From assembly GCA_015146655.1 (NCBI GenBank), contig VKHL01000199.1, positions 1 through 46,781 on the forward strand: a stretch of 46,781 nt of DNA, in the 5' to 3' direction. Source of the stretch: Ochromonas danica (lineage: Eukaryota; Sar; Chrysophyceae; Chromulinales; Chromulinaceae). Below the pieces are notes generated by a model, which ran no database searches, was not told the DNA's origin, and was given only the letters and a program-made list of their open reading frames with translations. Numbering within the stretch: position 1 is the first letter of the stretch; each line of letters begins with the position of its first letter. The position numbers were made by a program, and so were the translations under genes. Of the stretch, positions 1-10,311 are shown one piece after another.

Positions 1-1356
1 TCAGGTCAGCCGAGTGGTCAACCTTCTGGCCAACCTTCTGGGCAGCCTTCTGGTCAACCTTCTAGTCAGCCTTCAGGCCAGCCTTCTGGAGTTCCTAGCG
101 GTCAGCCTACAGGTCAGCCAAGTGGTCAGCCTTCTGGAGTGCCTTCAGGTCAGCCTAGTTGCCAGCCTTCCGCTTGGCCATCGGGTCAACCTTCGGGTCA
201 ACCATCAGGCCAGCCCAGTGTTCAGCCTTCTGGTCAACCCAGCAGTCAACCTTCAGGTCAGCCCTCGAGTCAACCTTCAGGTCAGCCGAGTAAGGAACCG
301 TCCGCACAGCCTACTTCCCAACCTTCAAGTTTTCCAACCGCTCAACCTACTGGGCAACCTTCTGGAGTTCCTAGCAATCAACCTTCTGGTCAGCCTTCTG
401 GAGTTCCTAGCGGTCAGCCTACTGTCCAACCAAGTGGTCAGCCCTCTTGTAGGCCTTCTGGGCAGCCTTCTGGACAGCCTTCCGCTGGGCCGTCTGGTCA
501 ACCTTCGGGTCAACCATCGGGTCTGCCCAGTGTTCAGCCTTCTGGTCAACCCAGCAGTCAACCTTCAGGTCAGCCCTCGAGTCGGCCTTCTAGTCAACCA
601 TCTGCGGAACCTTCCGCACAGCCAACTTCCCAACCTTCAAATTTTCCTTCCAGTCAACCTTCTAGTCAGCCTTCTTTAGTTCCCAGCAGTCAACCTTCTG
701 GTCAACCTTCTGGGGTTCCTAGCGGTCAGCCTACAGGTCAGCCAAGTGGTCAGCCTTCTGGAGTGCCTTCAGGTCAGCCTAGTGGTCAGCCTTCTGCTCA
801 GCCTTCTGGTCAACCTTCGGGTCAACCATCGGGTCAGCCCAGTGTTCAGCCTTCTGGCCAACCCAGCAGTCAACCTTCAGGTCAGCCCTCGAGTCAGCCT
901 TCTGGTCAACCATCCGGTCAACCTTCGGGTCAACCTTCAGGTCAGCCGAGTGGTCAACCTTCTGGCCAACCTTCTGGGCAGCCTTCTGGTCAACCTTCTA
1001 GTCAGCCTTCAGGTCAGCCTTCTGGAGTTCCTAGCGGTCAGCCTACAGGTCAGCCAAGTAGTCAGCCTTCTGGCCAACCTTCAGGTCAGCCTAGTGGTCA
1101 GCCTTCCGCTCAGCCTTCTGGCCAACCTTCGGGTCAGCCCAGTGTTCAGCCTTCTGGTCAACCCAGCAGTCAACCTAGCAGTCAACCTTCAGGTCAGCCA
1201 TCGATTCAGCCGTCTGTTCAGCCGAGTGGTCAACCTTCTGGTCATCCTTCAGGTCAGCCGAGTGGTCAGCCTTCAAGTCAACCTTCTGGGCAGCCTTCTA
1301 GTCAGCCTTCTGGTCAGCCTTCTGGAGTTCCTAGCGGTCAGCCTTCGGGGATGCCG
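1..1356 (+). repeat. Coding PSGQ dodecamer array with a 312-bp super-repeat
   Basis: Tandem 12-bp units encode Pro-Ser-Gly-Gln variants (SGQP, SSQP, SGVP, SAQP). A longer period is visible: the marker agtgttcagcc falls at 217, 529, 841 and 1141, so spacing is 312, 312 and 300 bp, or 26, 26 and 25 units. The array ends where the sequence turns to M-P-S-L-H-L-G near 1350. Such repeats make extended, probably glycosylated stalks; they are common in stramenopile surface proteins. Confidence 0.9.
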
Positions 1357-4300
1357 TCGTTACATTTGGGGTCTTGGTATGGTCATTTTTTGTCGTTGTC
1401 TGTGTCTGAGGTTGGAAATGTTTCTATCATGCTTGATATTGTTTTGGATGTCAAGTTCAATATGAATGTAGTTTGTGCCGCTGTTGAAGCTTCGATAATC
1501 CAACCTTCGTCTGTAGCAGATGTCATGCGCTTAGGCGAAGAAGTTACAACGTCAACCAGTTATGTCTCGTACACGATTGACGGTCTTGTTCCTATGACAA
1601 CCTACAAGATATACTGCTTGACAACTTCGATTAGTGGTAATAGTATGCCGTTTTCGGAAGTGAGCCAACACATCCTTTCTGCAACGACATCGTGCTGCGT
1701 ACCTCTTTCAGCAAACTATCTGTTTTCTACCCCAATATTGGATTTGTCCTCTCAGTATTCAATGACGATCTCTTTGACCTCTCTTCCGAAGACTTCGATT
1801 TCAATCAGAATTGTATTCGACAAAATTGATGGAAGTATCCGTAATAATGGCAGTGCCGATGCACTACCCCCTATGGTTTATCCAAATGTGATTGACATCC
1901 GAAATAGTAGCTCAACTCTGTATCTTGACGGAATAGTCATCTTTCCTCGCGGGGAAGGCACTTTTGCTCTCAATATCACCATTTCTGGGAAGTCTGCTTC
2001 AGAATTTTCGTTTGGAAGCATGCCCAGCAACTTGGTGATCTACGGCTCACAAACTATCCCTCCACCCCCGTCTTTCACTCAAGCCATATTCTCCAGTGAT
2101 GGGACTGCTATTCAAGTAACATTCAACTGCAGCACCAACAGAGGAGGTTATGTAAACTCTTTCCCTTGCGCAGAATTTCTTTCTTTCGAGACCATTCTGG
2201 AGGCCAGTTGTAAATGGATTGAAGACCAAACCATCTTGATTTCGGTGCCATTTGGCAGTACTCTCTCTAATCAGACATCTTACATAACCTTGCTTCGGAC
2301 CAACAATATCACGGCGAAGTGCACCAGCCAATACGATGAAGCTCAGTGTGGAACTTTCCCGAGAGCATCAGGCAAAACACTCAACATTTCGATACCTGGT
2401 AATGCAGTTTCCCCTGTGGTCATTTTCAATGCTCCGTCGATGATTGGTGCGTGCTCAGACCTCCGACTTGACATCTCGAGTTCGACGGGGGCTGGTGCAT
2501 ACCCATGGAGAAGCTATCACTTCCAAGTGTTTGACAGTGTTTTACCCCAAGCCGATAATCTGGAGGACTTCTTGAACGGTGATTCTTATCAGCTAAACCC
2601 TGCGTCCATCATTCCAGCTCGAGAAATAAAGAAAGGAAGGAAATACATTTTTCAACTCACCTTGTGTAACTTCTTGCTGAAGTGTGGAACTAGCAGACAC
2701 ACCGTCTTTGTGGACACAATTTCAAAGAATTACCAGTCAATATCCTTAGCAGGAGTGGTCTTTGGCTCCTTGAGTCGTTTGGTCTACGCAGATAACACGT
2801 TACAGCTTCAAGCACAAGGATATTTATCTGTCTGTAATAGCTCTCAATCACTGAGTACTTCCATGGGTCTTACCTATCAATGGGGAGTTTACACGTTCAA
2901 TGGAACCCTTCTTGGTGCGCTGCGCTCAATATCGTCCAATGACAGACAACTTCGATTGGCGCCTTATTCGCTTTCTGCGGGGTCTTCCTATTCTGTAGTA
3001 CTATCTGTGTCGTCCATGGCATTGCCATCGATCAAGGCAAATACTTCAGTGAATATCGATGTACTTTATCGCTCTCTTGATGTCAAGTTTGTAGGCAGTC
3101 GAGAGAGGACGTTGGTTGTTGGTCAGACCGCAGTGTTGGATGCTTCTCTGAGCTCAGATCCCAATCGCAACAATGCTGTGGGCGTGTCTGCAGGCCTATC
3201 TTTTTCATGGTCATGTATTCAGATCTCACCAGTCGTCGACACCACTATTTGTCCCTTGAACTTTGCTCAGAGAAATTGGGCCGTGGGCTCGAAGTTTGAT
3301 CATCTTGATGCATCTTCCACTGTGAAGTTTGCCAATACTACAGCAAGAGTTAAAGTGGTGGCAACGTACAACAACTTGATGAATTCCTCTTATGTGGATG
3401 TCGCAATCCTCCTCAATGCTAGTCTTGCTCGCGCTGCCTCTGTCGAGGTTGTTCTGCTGAAGGGATCATCTACTCATTTCGATGTTCGTGAGAAGTTCAC
3501 TCTGGCAGGTCGTTTAATTGGCCAAAATATGAGCTGCTTGTCCAGATGGAGTGTCAATGATCCTCTTCTTGCTCTGTCCAACAACTCTCTCACGCCTCTA
3601 CGAGTCTCACAAACACTTTCTGTGAATAGCGTCCCAGTTTACTCACTCGTATATCTATCTTTATCCCCCAACAGTCTGGCGACTTCTTCCACCTATCTTT
3701 TAAAGTTTGCTTGTGACAATCTCACTGCTTCCATATCTATTGCAACCAATGGTGCTCCACAAGCAGGACTATTTGCTGTGAAGCCTTTGCAAGGAAAAGA
3801 GCTAAACGACACGTTTTCCTTCTTTGCTACGTACTGGATTGATGATGATTTGCCCTTGTCTTATCAGTTTGGGTACATTCAATACTTACCAACCGCAAGC
3901 CTTGCCTTTCAAAGTCGATCAGAGGCTGCCTTTGCCTCTTCGATTCTTCCTGCGGGGGTTTATAAGAACTCGTATCGTTTGGACTGCTGGGTGCATGTCT
4001 ACGATTTCCTAGATGCATCCAGTGAGCAAGAGACTAATGTTACTGTCTTTCCTGCAAGTGTTGGTGAAAACTGGGGCTGGCTGCAAGCTCTCTCTTACCA
4101 ATCAGATGCTTTCCAAGATGTTGAAGTATTGCGAGGAACGATTGCTATGACAGGATCAATCCTCAATCAGAGAAATTGTTCTGCCAGTCCCAATTGCGCC
4201 AACTTGCATCGTAGTTCTTGCTTCAACCTCTCTCAAAGTTGTGGTCCGTGCTTATCAGGTTATGTTGGTGATGCAAGTGACGCCAATAGTCCTTGCATCT

Positions 4301-7300
4301 CATTGGCAGAATGGCAGGAATTGCAGAGCACTTTCAGCCAACTATCTTCCTTTTCTCTCTCTAACTTTCCGCAGGATTTCGGCCTGGAGTCAAAATCCCT
4401 CGGCTACCAAGCTGTGTCATCAAACATCTATTGCGAAGACGACTCCTATTGTGCTACGTTTGGAGTTAATAGCGCCTGGTACTATTGTGACGTACCATCC
4501 AAGCGTTGTCGGTTTTTATCGAAGAAATGCCCCGCGGGATGCTCTGGTAGAGGGAAGTGCATCTTTGAGTCAGTTGTGTTGAACTCTCACTATCGTTATG
4601 ATTATGTCAAGACCAACTTGACTGATTGTCTTGTTTATGATTCAAATTGCCAAGCAGTTTGCCAATGTGAAGCAGGATTCTTTGGTGGTATTTGCCAGTA
4701 TGATAGCGAACAATGGCTCATTCGTCAACAAGCTCGTATTACTTCCACCCAAGCATTATACAATCTAACTCGTGGTGATGATGTGAGCATAGCCACAGTT
4801 CAGAGCTGGGCACAAGCATTGAGAGTTGTATCAGCGGAGCCACAAGAATTGAATGGAAATGCAGCCAGGGTGGCTCTGGAGGTTGCGGAGGAAGTGTTTC
4901 GCTCCACGACCACGCTAGATCTCCCTTATTCTTCTTCCTTGGCAACGCTAATGCAGCAATCGATGCAATCAATCGATACATTAGCATCCGTGGAAACTTT
5001 CGTAGAAGTGCGGGTGAGCTCATCCACCAAGACGATCTCCAATTCGTCCTCTGTCACTTACCTTTACTCCAATAACTCTCACATACAAAGCCGAGGTCTA
5101 GTGAATATCGCCAAGAGATATGCTGGATTTATCACGAACAACATTTTCCCCGGCGAAAACGAGACGATTGTGTTCATGGACAATGCACATTTCAAGATTT
5201 CTCCTGGCCTGGTCTTCGTCAATAGCACTGTCATGGATATCAGAGGTCCAGCAGTCAACAGCACCTGTGCAGTGAGCATGGAGTTAATAGCTGCATCCAC
5301 TGTTGCTAGCACTTCCTATCTCGCGATGTCGGCTATTCATTTGTTTGCCAAGGCCTACAGGCATACTGAGCGAATCAAAAGCAATCCCTTTATCTTGATG
5401 TTGACTTCATCTTCCTTTCCTTCGTCGACAACTTCGGATGACACGATTGACCACGAAGTGGCAGCCGTTCGCTTCACCATTCCTCATATCGTTACAGTGC
5501 CTAACTTTGAAGCACATTACGTGGTACAAAACTTCTCGACCGTCTGTCGAGGTAGAGGCGATCCAACTGTCGAGTACTTCGTTTGTAGTGACTCGGGAGT
5601 TGAGATTGTCCATCGCTGTGAAGGGCGACATGGTACATTCGTCTCCTATTGTCCCTCAGAGATTCCATCTTGCAGCCAAGTTACTGGTCTTTATGGCAAT
5701 GCGTTGGAACAACTCGAGCCTATCGTTGCTTGTCAACTTGAGAATTACACCTTGACGCACAGCACATGTTATTGCTCTGTACGATCTCCAAGTGCTATCG
5801 TAAGCTCAGATTCCATAAGTTCTGTGAGGTCCATCAATAGAAATGAAGGAGGTGATGCCTTCCATTCTCGCTTGACTACGCTCGATAGTAGCAGTAGCAG
5901 CAATGTATCAACAGGACTTTTGGATGGCAACAATTCTGTGGAGATCGTTATGTCCTTGGCTTTTGTTCCCTACTACCGAGGCGATATCTTCGTTCCAACT
6001 CCTTCTCAAGATGAAGAGATTTCTGTTTGGGCATCTTGCTGTCTATTTGCTCCCATGCTATTGGCATGCTTTCTGTATCTTTGGCAGAGAAAGAAAGTCT
6101 ACGACAGTTCTCAGAAAGAAAAGAAGAAGTTCAAAACCAAGAAATCTGCAATTGCTGACTTCGAGGCCGCCGAAGGGAAACCAGCAGAAGATGCTTGGAC
6201 CGAGGAGCACTTCATTCGAAGGTATATGGACTTCGTTCTGTCTTTGATACCTGCAATCTATCGTCCTGAGCTCTCCTGGATGGAGCGTTTACGAGCAGAG
6301 TTTAGGCAGTATTTTGGTTTGTGGAGTTTACTGCAAGATGATAAGCAAAAGATGATGAAGTTGCATCGCTTGCGCCAAGTCATTCGCTTTTTCATAATCC
6401 AGGCCTGTATGCTCTTCATGCTGACTTTCTTTCTGGATCAACAAGCTGGGCACAACCTTGATAGCTACTGTCAAGACCAAAGTGATGAGACCTCTTGTCG
6501 GCGACGAAAGAGCTTTCTGGATAGTCATGTTGAGGTGTGCGAATGGACTCAGGCGAGCTATCCCTATCTTGTGCTACGATCGACAGCGGTGGATCAGATT
6601 CATCATGTTTGCCAAGCACGTGACAATCTCTTATCTATTTATTCTCTCATGGTGGCTACTATCATAAGTATAATGGCGACGGCCGTTTTCGACACAGTCT
6701 TGGAGCCTATTTTGACTCAATTTGATGCTCAGGCTATTCCAAGAATCAAACAGCTCAACGGCCAACAGAGGAGAGTCAGTAATATTTGGTCAGGCCAGAG
6801 GAAGGTGGGTGTAGATCAGAATTTCCTCCCAGTGTCCCCGAAAGCTCCACCACTCGACCAAGCAAAGAGTGAATCCAAGCAAAGTAATGGGATTCTTTCC
6901 CTGTCTTTCTTTCGCTTCTGGGAAAGCAAGCCGCCACTGTTGCGAGCGCAGCAGTATCGCCTGCTCTCTACAAACTTGATTGTTAAATACGAGGAAATGC
7001 GTCAATTTATGAACCGTCTCTTGCCACCCAATGCTCGAGAAGACAATGATGGAATAGTGGTCATGAATGAATCCACAAAGTTGATGACAAGAGGAAGCTA
7101 CTTGGGGAGTGGCCTCTATTCGCTTCTGTCTCCCACGAAATCATCCAGTCGAAGAAAAGTGATGCCCGATGCTGATTCAATCCATCGATCCCCAAACCAT
7201 CTGCAGTTTGATAGCAGTGCTGTGTTGCACGCATACCACCAGCTGTTGCTCTTGACCAAGCACCCGCTTCTCTCGGATGACGCCTCCAGTGCAGGTGAAG

Positions 7301-10300
7301 CATCTGGAAGGCAAAGTGGGAAGAGAAAACTCTTGGAGCTAATGGAGTTGATGGAGCAATTCAATGCATCCTGGACCTTAACGTCTTCATCTTCTGTGGA
7401 TCAGGCAGGAAGCCAAAGATTTCATCCATTTTCTCAAGATCAGCCCGCTTTCATCAATTCTCTTGCGGCTTCCATTTTCTCTGAAGTGGCCGAAGAAGTG
7501 GAGCTTTCCTCATCTCTGCTAAGTCAAGATTTGCGTCTATCATCAAATCGAAGAGTCAGAGCAGCTGTGGAAGTCATCTTCCTTCTCATCGAGGACAGTC
7601 TTGGCAAAGATCATTCCGCTGCTCGCATCTTCAGAAAGAAGTTCAACGATGACCATCGAGTAGTGAAGCCAGTCTCTCGTTTCTTTTTGCAGGCATTGGC
7701 GATAGTGCTTCTCGGGGTGACTGTGGTCTTCCTCGTCTTTGCTCTGCGTCTGATTCTATCCAGGAAATCTACTTGGCAGCAGCTTCTTTTGATCTGCTTT
7801 GCAACACAATGGTCTTTGGAAGCTCTTGTCATCCAGCCCCTGCTGTGCCTATTCCTCAATGTGTGTCTGCCTAACATGGTCTCCAACCACATAGCTTTGG
7901 CTCTGCAAACGCTTTGCTGCCAGCTGCGTGTTGTCTTGCCCTTTATAGTGAGGCAGAGGCTATCCCTGAGCATACACAGTCAAAGAAGCATCACACCATC
8001 CATTCATCATCCTCCCCCTCTATCGGACAGTCTGATTGCATCCTCTTCGATTTCATCCCTGTTGTCGCTAAATGCTCACCAGCACTTCAATCGAGCTCAT
8101 GTGCTCAGCAGATGGTTGCCCGAGCAATTCGAAAGTCTCTGGTTGCATTACTTGCGCAATGCAATTCCTTCTGCTCATATCGTACAGGCAGCAAAGATGA
8201 AAATGGCAAGGAAGACTGCTAGTATATGCAAAGTGCGTGGCGTTATGAACTGTTTGGTCATGAGCAGTAGACGCATCAACGTTACGTCGCCCAGTCGCTC
8301 AGTTCGTGCCCGACGGTATAGCCTAAGAATTCTCAAACATCTTCATGTTACGCGCTCCACGACAAGAGATGTGGATATGGAAGGAGCTGGAGCCGCCGAG
8401 CGTTGGAATGCTGAGGAAGAGGAAGAAGAAGAATTGTTTCAATACGAGCTGTTCGTTGTTTTGTCGTGCATCATAAGAGGTTTCCTGTTACTTATCGATG
8501 GTTTGCGGTATGTTCGAGATATTGCAATCTGTGCTATTCTTGGCCTCTGTGAGATGTCTTACCTTTCTGTGAGATGGATATTGGCACGAGTGCCTCACGG
8601 ACTCTTGCGAGGCTTTCTGCGCTTAGGCATACCCGCGATGCTGACTGGATTGGCTTATTTGTTCTTTTGCATGGCGGAAACAGAAGCTTCTGTGAATGGC
8701 TTGCCTTGGAGAGTTTTCATCATAGTCGTGTCTTGCCTTGTAGCTGCGATCTTGCTGATGATCTCCTGGATCTTCCTGGTGAGCGTTGATCGCTCTGTGG
8801 GAGGCGACATGGTGGATCAGCCACGTCCTGAGCCTTTGCCAAATGCTGCAAAGCTTGATGCTCTTCCTCCTTCTCTCTTGCCCAGGTTTCCCGCCTCTGC
8901 CTTCACTAAACAAGATGTCCATGTGCTTTATGCAACTTTGCTGCAACAGCAGCAACAACAACAACAACAACAAGATATGAGGTTGAATATGGATACAAGC
9001 TATGATGTTGACGATGGAATCGAGCAGCTGGGTTTGGATGATGACTCACGCCCTCTTCACAAGCATCCTAACGCTCAGAATAGTCCCGACCAACAGAGAC
9101 AATTGCTTCCTTCGTCGAGTCCAACCTCTTTGGATGTTGCTTTGCCTGTTCTTTTCTCTCCAGAGTCAGAGGCTTCGACACTGGCGGTGGTTCGACCTGA
9201 GCTTGGTGTTGTGCGTTTCCCCTTGGATGACGACGACGAAGGCCAAGGCCTCGGCAATGGAGAGTCCATGTCGAAGAAAGTGCGGGAAGACAGAGCCAAG
9301 GTGGACTTGGCTAATTGGTTAGATGCTCATCAAGGCGTGGAAGCGCTTGAGAGCGAACAGAAAATGCAGCCACGCCTGTCGAACGAAGGCGAAGAGGAGA
9401 AGCTGATGGTGGAAGACGGGCAGCAGGTCGCAGGTCGCGGCATGTTGAAAGCGACTGAGCAGATCACTGAGGAGGGAGAAAGTCCAAGCCCACAGCAGTC
9501 GCTGGATGATGAAGAGGGTCAGACTGCTGTGGGCATCTCAGCAATGCCTGCATCACTCCCTGCCTCTCCTCCTCCTCATCGAGGAGAGCTGGCCTCAAAG
9601 CACTCGCCTTCGCTCTTCGCTAATAGCGCCATTCGTTCTTCTCTGGGCCGCTTCTCTCCTGCTTCGCCTCTGCCGAAGACGAGACTGTCGCCACTCTTTG
9701 CTCCGTCTGCTCTATCAAGAGGTGGCGATAAAGCAGTTGTTCCATCTCCTCGCAGTGATCATATGCCAATGTCAGTGCCAGTGTCAGTGCCAGCAGTTCC
9801 TCCTCCGCGTCTCTTGTTCGCTCTTGTCGGATCTCAAGGCGTGAGTCAGCGATCAGCTGCGATGAGAAAGGAACCGCCTTTGACTTCAACAGAGCGAATC
9901 GAGGAGAATGGTAACAGTGACGAAGAGAGCGAAGATGGTGACGATGACGAAGAAGATGACGAAGATGATCATAGTAGCAATCATGATGATGATAATGAGG
10001 AGGAGGAGGAGGATTCTGATGATGAGGATGGAGAAGAAGAAGAAGCTGAAGATTATGATATTGACGATGAGGAAGAAGATAACGATGACGATGATGAAGA
10101 GGAAGGTGATGATGATGAAGAGGAGGAGGAGGAGGAGGGTAGTGTGCGTAGTGGAGATGGCGTGGCAGTGAGTGGTGATGAGACTGAGACTGAGACTGAG
10201 ACTGAGACTGAGCTAGTGCCTCAAGAAAGTGTGGACAGCGAGGGAGTCTCCAACCTGCCCAGCAGCAGCAGCGACAGCAATGGCGAGGATTGGGATTCGC

Positions 10301-10311
10301 TTTTCCCCTGA
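1..10311 (+). CDS. Giant stalked REJ/GPS-type polytopic membrane protein (5' partial)
   Basis: The frame is open from the first base, so the true start lies left of the window; at least 3,436 residues are visible in one exon. Order: Pro-Ser-Gly-Gln dodecamer stalk to about base 1356; a fibronectin-III-like stretch (about 1440-1690); a long extracellular region with REJ-like features, e.g. W-x-D-D-D-x-P-L-x-Y near 3835-3870; two Cys-rich EGF-like modules (about 4165-4300 and 4530-4700); a GPS-like Cys box with C-Y-C at about 5722-5778. About ten membrane spans follow (near 6020, 6380, 6630, 7685, 7780, 8445, 8520, 8630, 8710). A Cys-rich loop lies between spans two and three. A polyQ run (about 8943-8972) and a very acidic Asp/Glu tail (about 9912-10140) are cytoplasmic if the topology holds. 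The layout resembles polycystin-1/REJ receptors, but I see no PLAT domain. A role as an adhesive or mechanosensory surface receptor is inferred from architecture only. Confidence 0.8.
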   Translation, partial: SGQPSGQPSGQPSGQPSGQPSSQPSGQPSGVPSGQPTGQPSGQPSGVPSGQPSCQPSAWPSGQPSGQPSGQPSVQPSGQPSSQPSGQPSSQPSGQPSKEPSAQPTSQPSSFPTAQPTGQPSGVPSNQPSGQPSGVPSGQPTVQPSGQPSCRPSGQPSGQPSAGPSGQPSGQPSGLPSVQPSGQPSSQPSGQPSSRPSSQPSAEPSAQPTSQPSNFPSSQPSSQPSLVPSSQPSGQPSGVPSGQPTGQPSGQPSGVPSGQPSGQPSAQPSGQPSGQPSGQPSVQPSGQPSSQPSGQPSSQPSGQPSGQPSGQPSGQPSGQPSGQPSGQPSGQPSSQPSGQPSGVPSGQPTGQPSSQPSGQPSGQPSGQPSAQPSGQPSGQPSVQPSGQPSSQPSSQPSGQPSIQPSVQPSGQPSGHPSGQPSGQPSSQPSGQPSSQPSGQPSGVPSGQPSGMPSLHLGSWYGHFLSLSVSEVGNVSIMLDIVLDVKFNMNVVCAAVEASIIQPSSVADVMRLGEEVTTSTSYVSYTIDGLVPMTTYKIYCLTTSISGNSMPFSEVSQHILSATTSCCVPLSANYLFSTPILDLSSQYSMTISLTSLPKTSISIRIVFDKIDGSIRNNGSADALPPMVYPNVIDIRNSSSTLYLDGIVIFPRGEGTFALNITISGKSASEFSFGSMPSNLVIYGSQTIPPPPSFTQAIFSSDGTAIQVTFNCSTNRGGYVNSFPCAEFLSFETILEASCKWIEDQTILISVPFGSTLSNQTSYITLLRTNNITAKCTSQYDEAQCGTFPRASGKTLNISIPGNAVSPVVIFNAPSMIGACSDLRLDISSSTGAGAYPWRSYHFQVFDSVLPQADNLEDFLNGDSYQLNPASIIPAREIKKGRKYIFQLTLCNFLLKCGTSRHTVFVDTISKNYQSISLAGVVFGSLSRLVYADNTLQLQAQGYLSVCNSSQSLSTSMGLTYQWGVYTFNGTLLGALRSISSNDRQLRLAPYSLSAGSSYSVVLSVSSMALPSIKANTSVNIDVLYRSLDVKFVGSRERTLVVGQTAVLDASLSSDPNRNNAVGVSAGLSFSWSCIQISPVVDTTICPLNFAQRNWAVGSKFDHLDASSTVKFANTTARVKVVATYNNLMNSSYVDVAILLNASLARAASVEVVLLKGSSTHFDVREKFTLAGRLIGQNMSCLSRWSVNDPLLALSNNSLTPLRVSQTLSVNSVPVYSLVYLSLSPNSLATSSTYLLKFACDNLTASISIATNGAPQAGLFAVKPLQGKELNDTFSFFATYWIDDDLPLSYQFGYIQYLPTASLAFQSRSEAAFASSILPAGVYKNSYRLDCWVHVYDFLDASSEQETNVTVFPASVGENWGWLQALSYQSDAFQDVEVLRGTIAMTGSILNQRNCSASPNCANLHRSSCFNLSQSCGPCLSGYVGDASDANSPCISLAEWQELQSTFSQLSSFSLSNFPQDFGLESKSLGYQAVSSNIYCEDDSYCATFGVNSAWYYCDVPSKRCRFLSKKCPAGCSGRGKCIFESVVLNSHYRYDYVKTNLTDCLVYDSNCQAVCQCEAGFFGGICQYDSEQWLIRQQARITSTQALYNLTRGDDVSIATVQSWAQALRVVSAEPQELNGNAARVALEVAEEVFRSTTTLDLPYSSSLATLMQQSMQSIDTLASVETFVEVRVSSSTKTISNSSSVTYLYSNNSHIQSRGLVNIAKRYAGFITNNIFPGENETIVFMDNAHFKISPGLVFVNSTVMDIRGPAVNSTCAVSMELIAASTVASTSYLAMSAIHLFAKAYRHTERIKSNPFILMLTSSSFPSSTTSDDTIDHEVAAVRFTIPHIVTVPNFEAHYVVQNFSTVCRGRGDPTVEYFVCSDSGVEIVHRCEGRHGTFVSYCPSEIPSCSQVTGLYGNALEQLEPIVACQLENYTLTHSTCYCSVRSPSAIVSSDSISSVRSINRNEGGDAFHSRLTTLDSSSSSNVSTGLLDGNNSVEIVMSLAFVPYYRGDIFVPTPSQDEEISVWASCCLFAPMLLACFLYLWQRKKVYDSSQKEKKKFKTKKSAIADFEAAEGKPAEDAWTEEHFIRRYMDFVLSLIPAIYRPELSWMERLRAEFRQYFGLWSLLQDDKQKMMKLHRLRQVIRFFIIQACMLFMLTFFLDQQAGHNLDSYCQDQSDETSCRRRKSFLDSHVEVCEWTQASYPYLVLRSTAVDQIHHVCQARDNLLSIYSLMVATIISIMATAVFDTVLEPILTQFDAQAIPRIKQLNGQQRRVSNIWSGQRKVGVDQNFLPVSPKAPPLDQAKSESKQSNGILSLSFFRFWESKPPLLRAQQYRLLSTNLIVKYEEMRQFMNRLLPPNAREDNDGIVVMNESTKLMTRGSYLGSGLYSLLSPTKSSSRRKVMPDADSIHRSPNHLQFDSSAVLHAYHQLLLLTKHPLLSDDASSAGEASGRQSGKRKLLELMELMEQFNASWTLTSSSSVDQAGSQRFHPFSQDQPAFINSLAASIFSEVAEEVELSSSLLSQDLRLSSNRRVRAAVEVIFLLIEDSLGKDHSAARIFRKKFNDDHRVVKPVSRFFLQALAIVLLGVTVVFLVFALRLILSRKSTWQQLLLICFATQWSLEALVIQPLLCLFLNVCLPNMVSNHIALALQTLCCQLRVVLPFIVRQRLSLSIHSQRSITPSIHHPPPLSDSLIASSSISSLLSLNAHQHFNRAHVLSRWLPEQFESLWLHYLRNAIPSAHIVQAAKMKMARKTASICKVRGVMNCLVMSSRRINVTSPSRSVRARRYSLRILKHLHVTRSTTRDVDMEGAGAAERWNAEEEEEEELFQYELFVVLSCIIRGFLLLIDGLRYVRDIAICAILGLCEMSYLSVRWILARVPHGLLRGFLRLGIPAMLTGLAYLFFCMAETEASVNGLPWRVFIIVVSCLVAAILLMISWIFLVSVDRSVGGDMVDQPRPEPLPNAAKLDALPPSLLPRFPASAFTKQDVHVLYATLLQQQQQQQQQQDMRLNMDTSYDVDDGIEQLGLDDDSRPLHKHPNAQNSPDQQRQLLPSSSPTSLDVALPVLFSPESEASTLAVVRPELGVVRFPLDDDDEGQGLGNGESMSKKVREDRAKVDLANWLDAHQGVEALESEQKMQPRLSNEGEEEKLMVEDGQQVAGRGMLKATEQITEEGESPSPQQSLDDEEGQTAVGISAMPASLPASPPPHRGELASKHSPSLFANSAIRSSLGRFSPASPLPKTRLSPLFAPSALSRGGDKAVVPSPRSDHMPMSVPVSVPAVPPPRLLFALVGSQGVSQRSAAMRKEPPLTSTERIEENGNSDEESEDGDDDEEDDEDDHSSNHDDDNEEEEEDSDDEDGEEEEAEDYDIDDEEEDNDDDDEEEGDDDEEEEEEEGSVRSGDGVAVSGDETETETETETELVPQESVDSEGVSNLPSSSSDSNGEDWDSLFP

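Noticed and set aside
14-1465. Long Leu/Val/Asn-rich frames overlapping the PSGQ array
   Set aside because: They are shifted readings of the same 12-bp repeat; any repeat whose length is a multiple of three stays open in several frames.
8623-8973. Polyleucine frame on the minus strand
   Set aside because: It is the complement of the CAA/CAG polyglutamine tract in the receptor gene.
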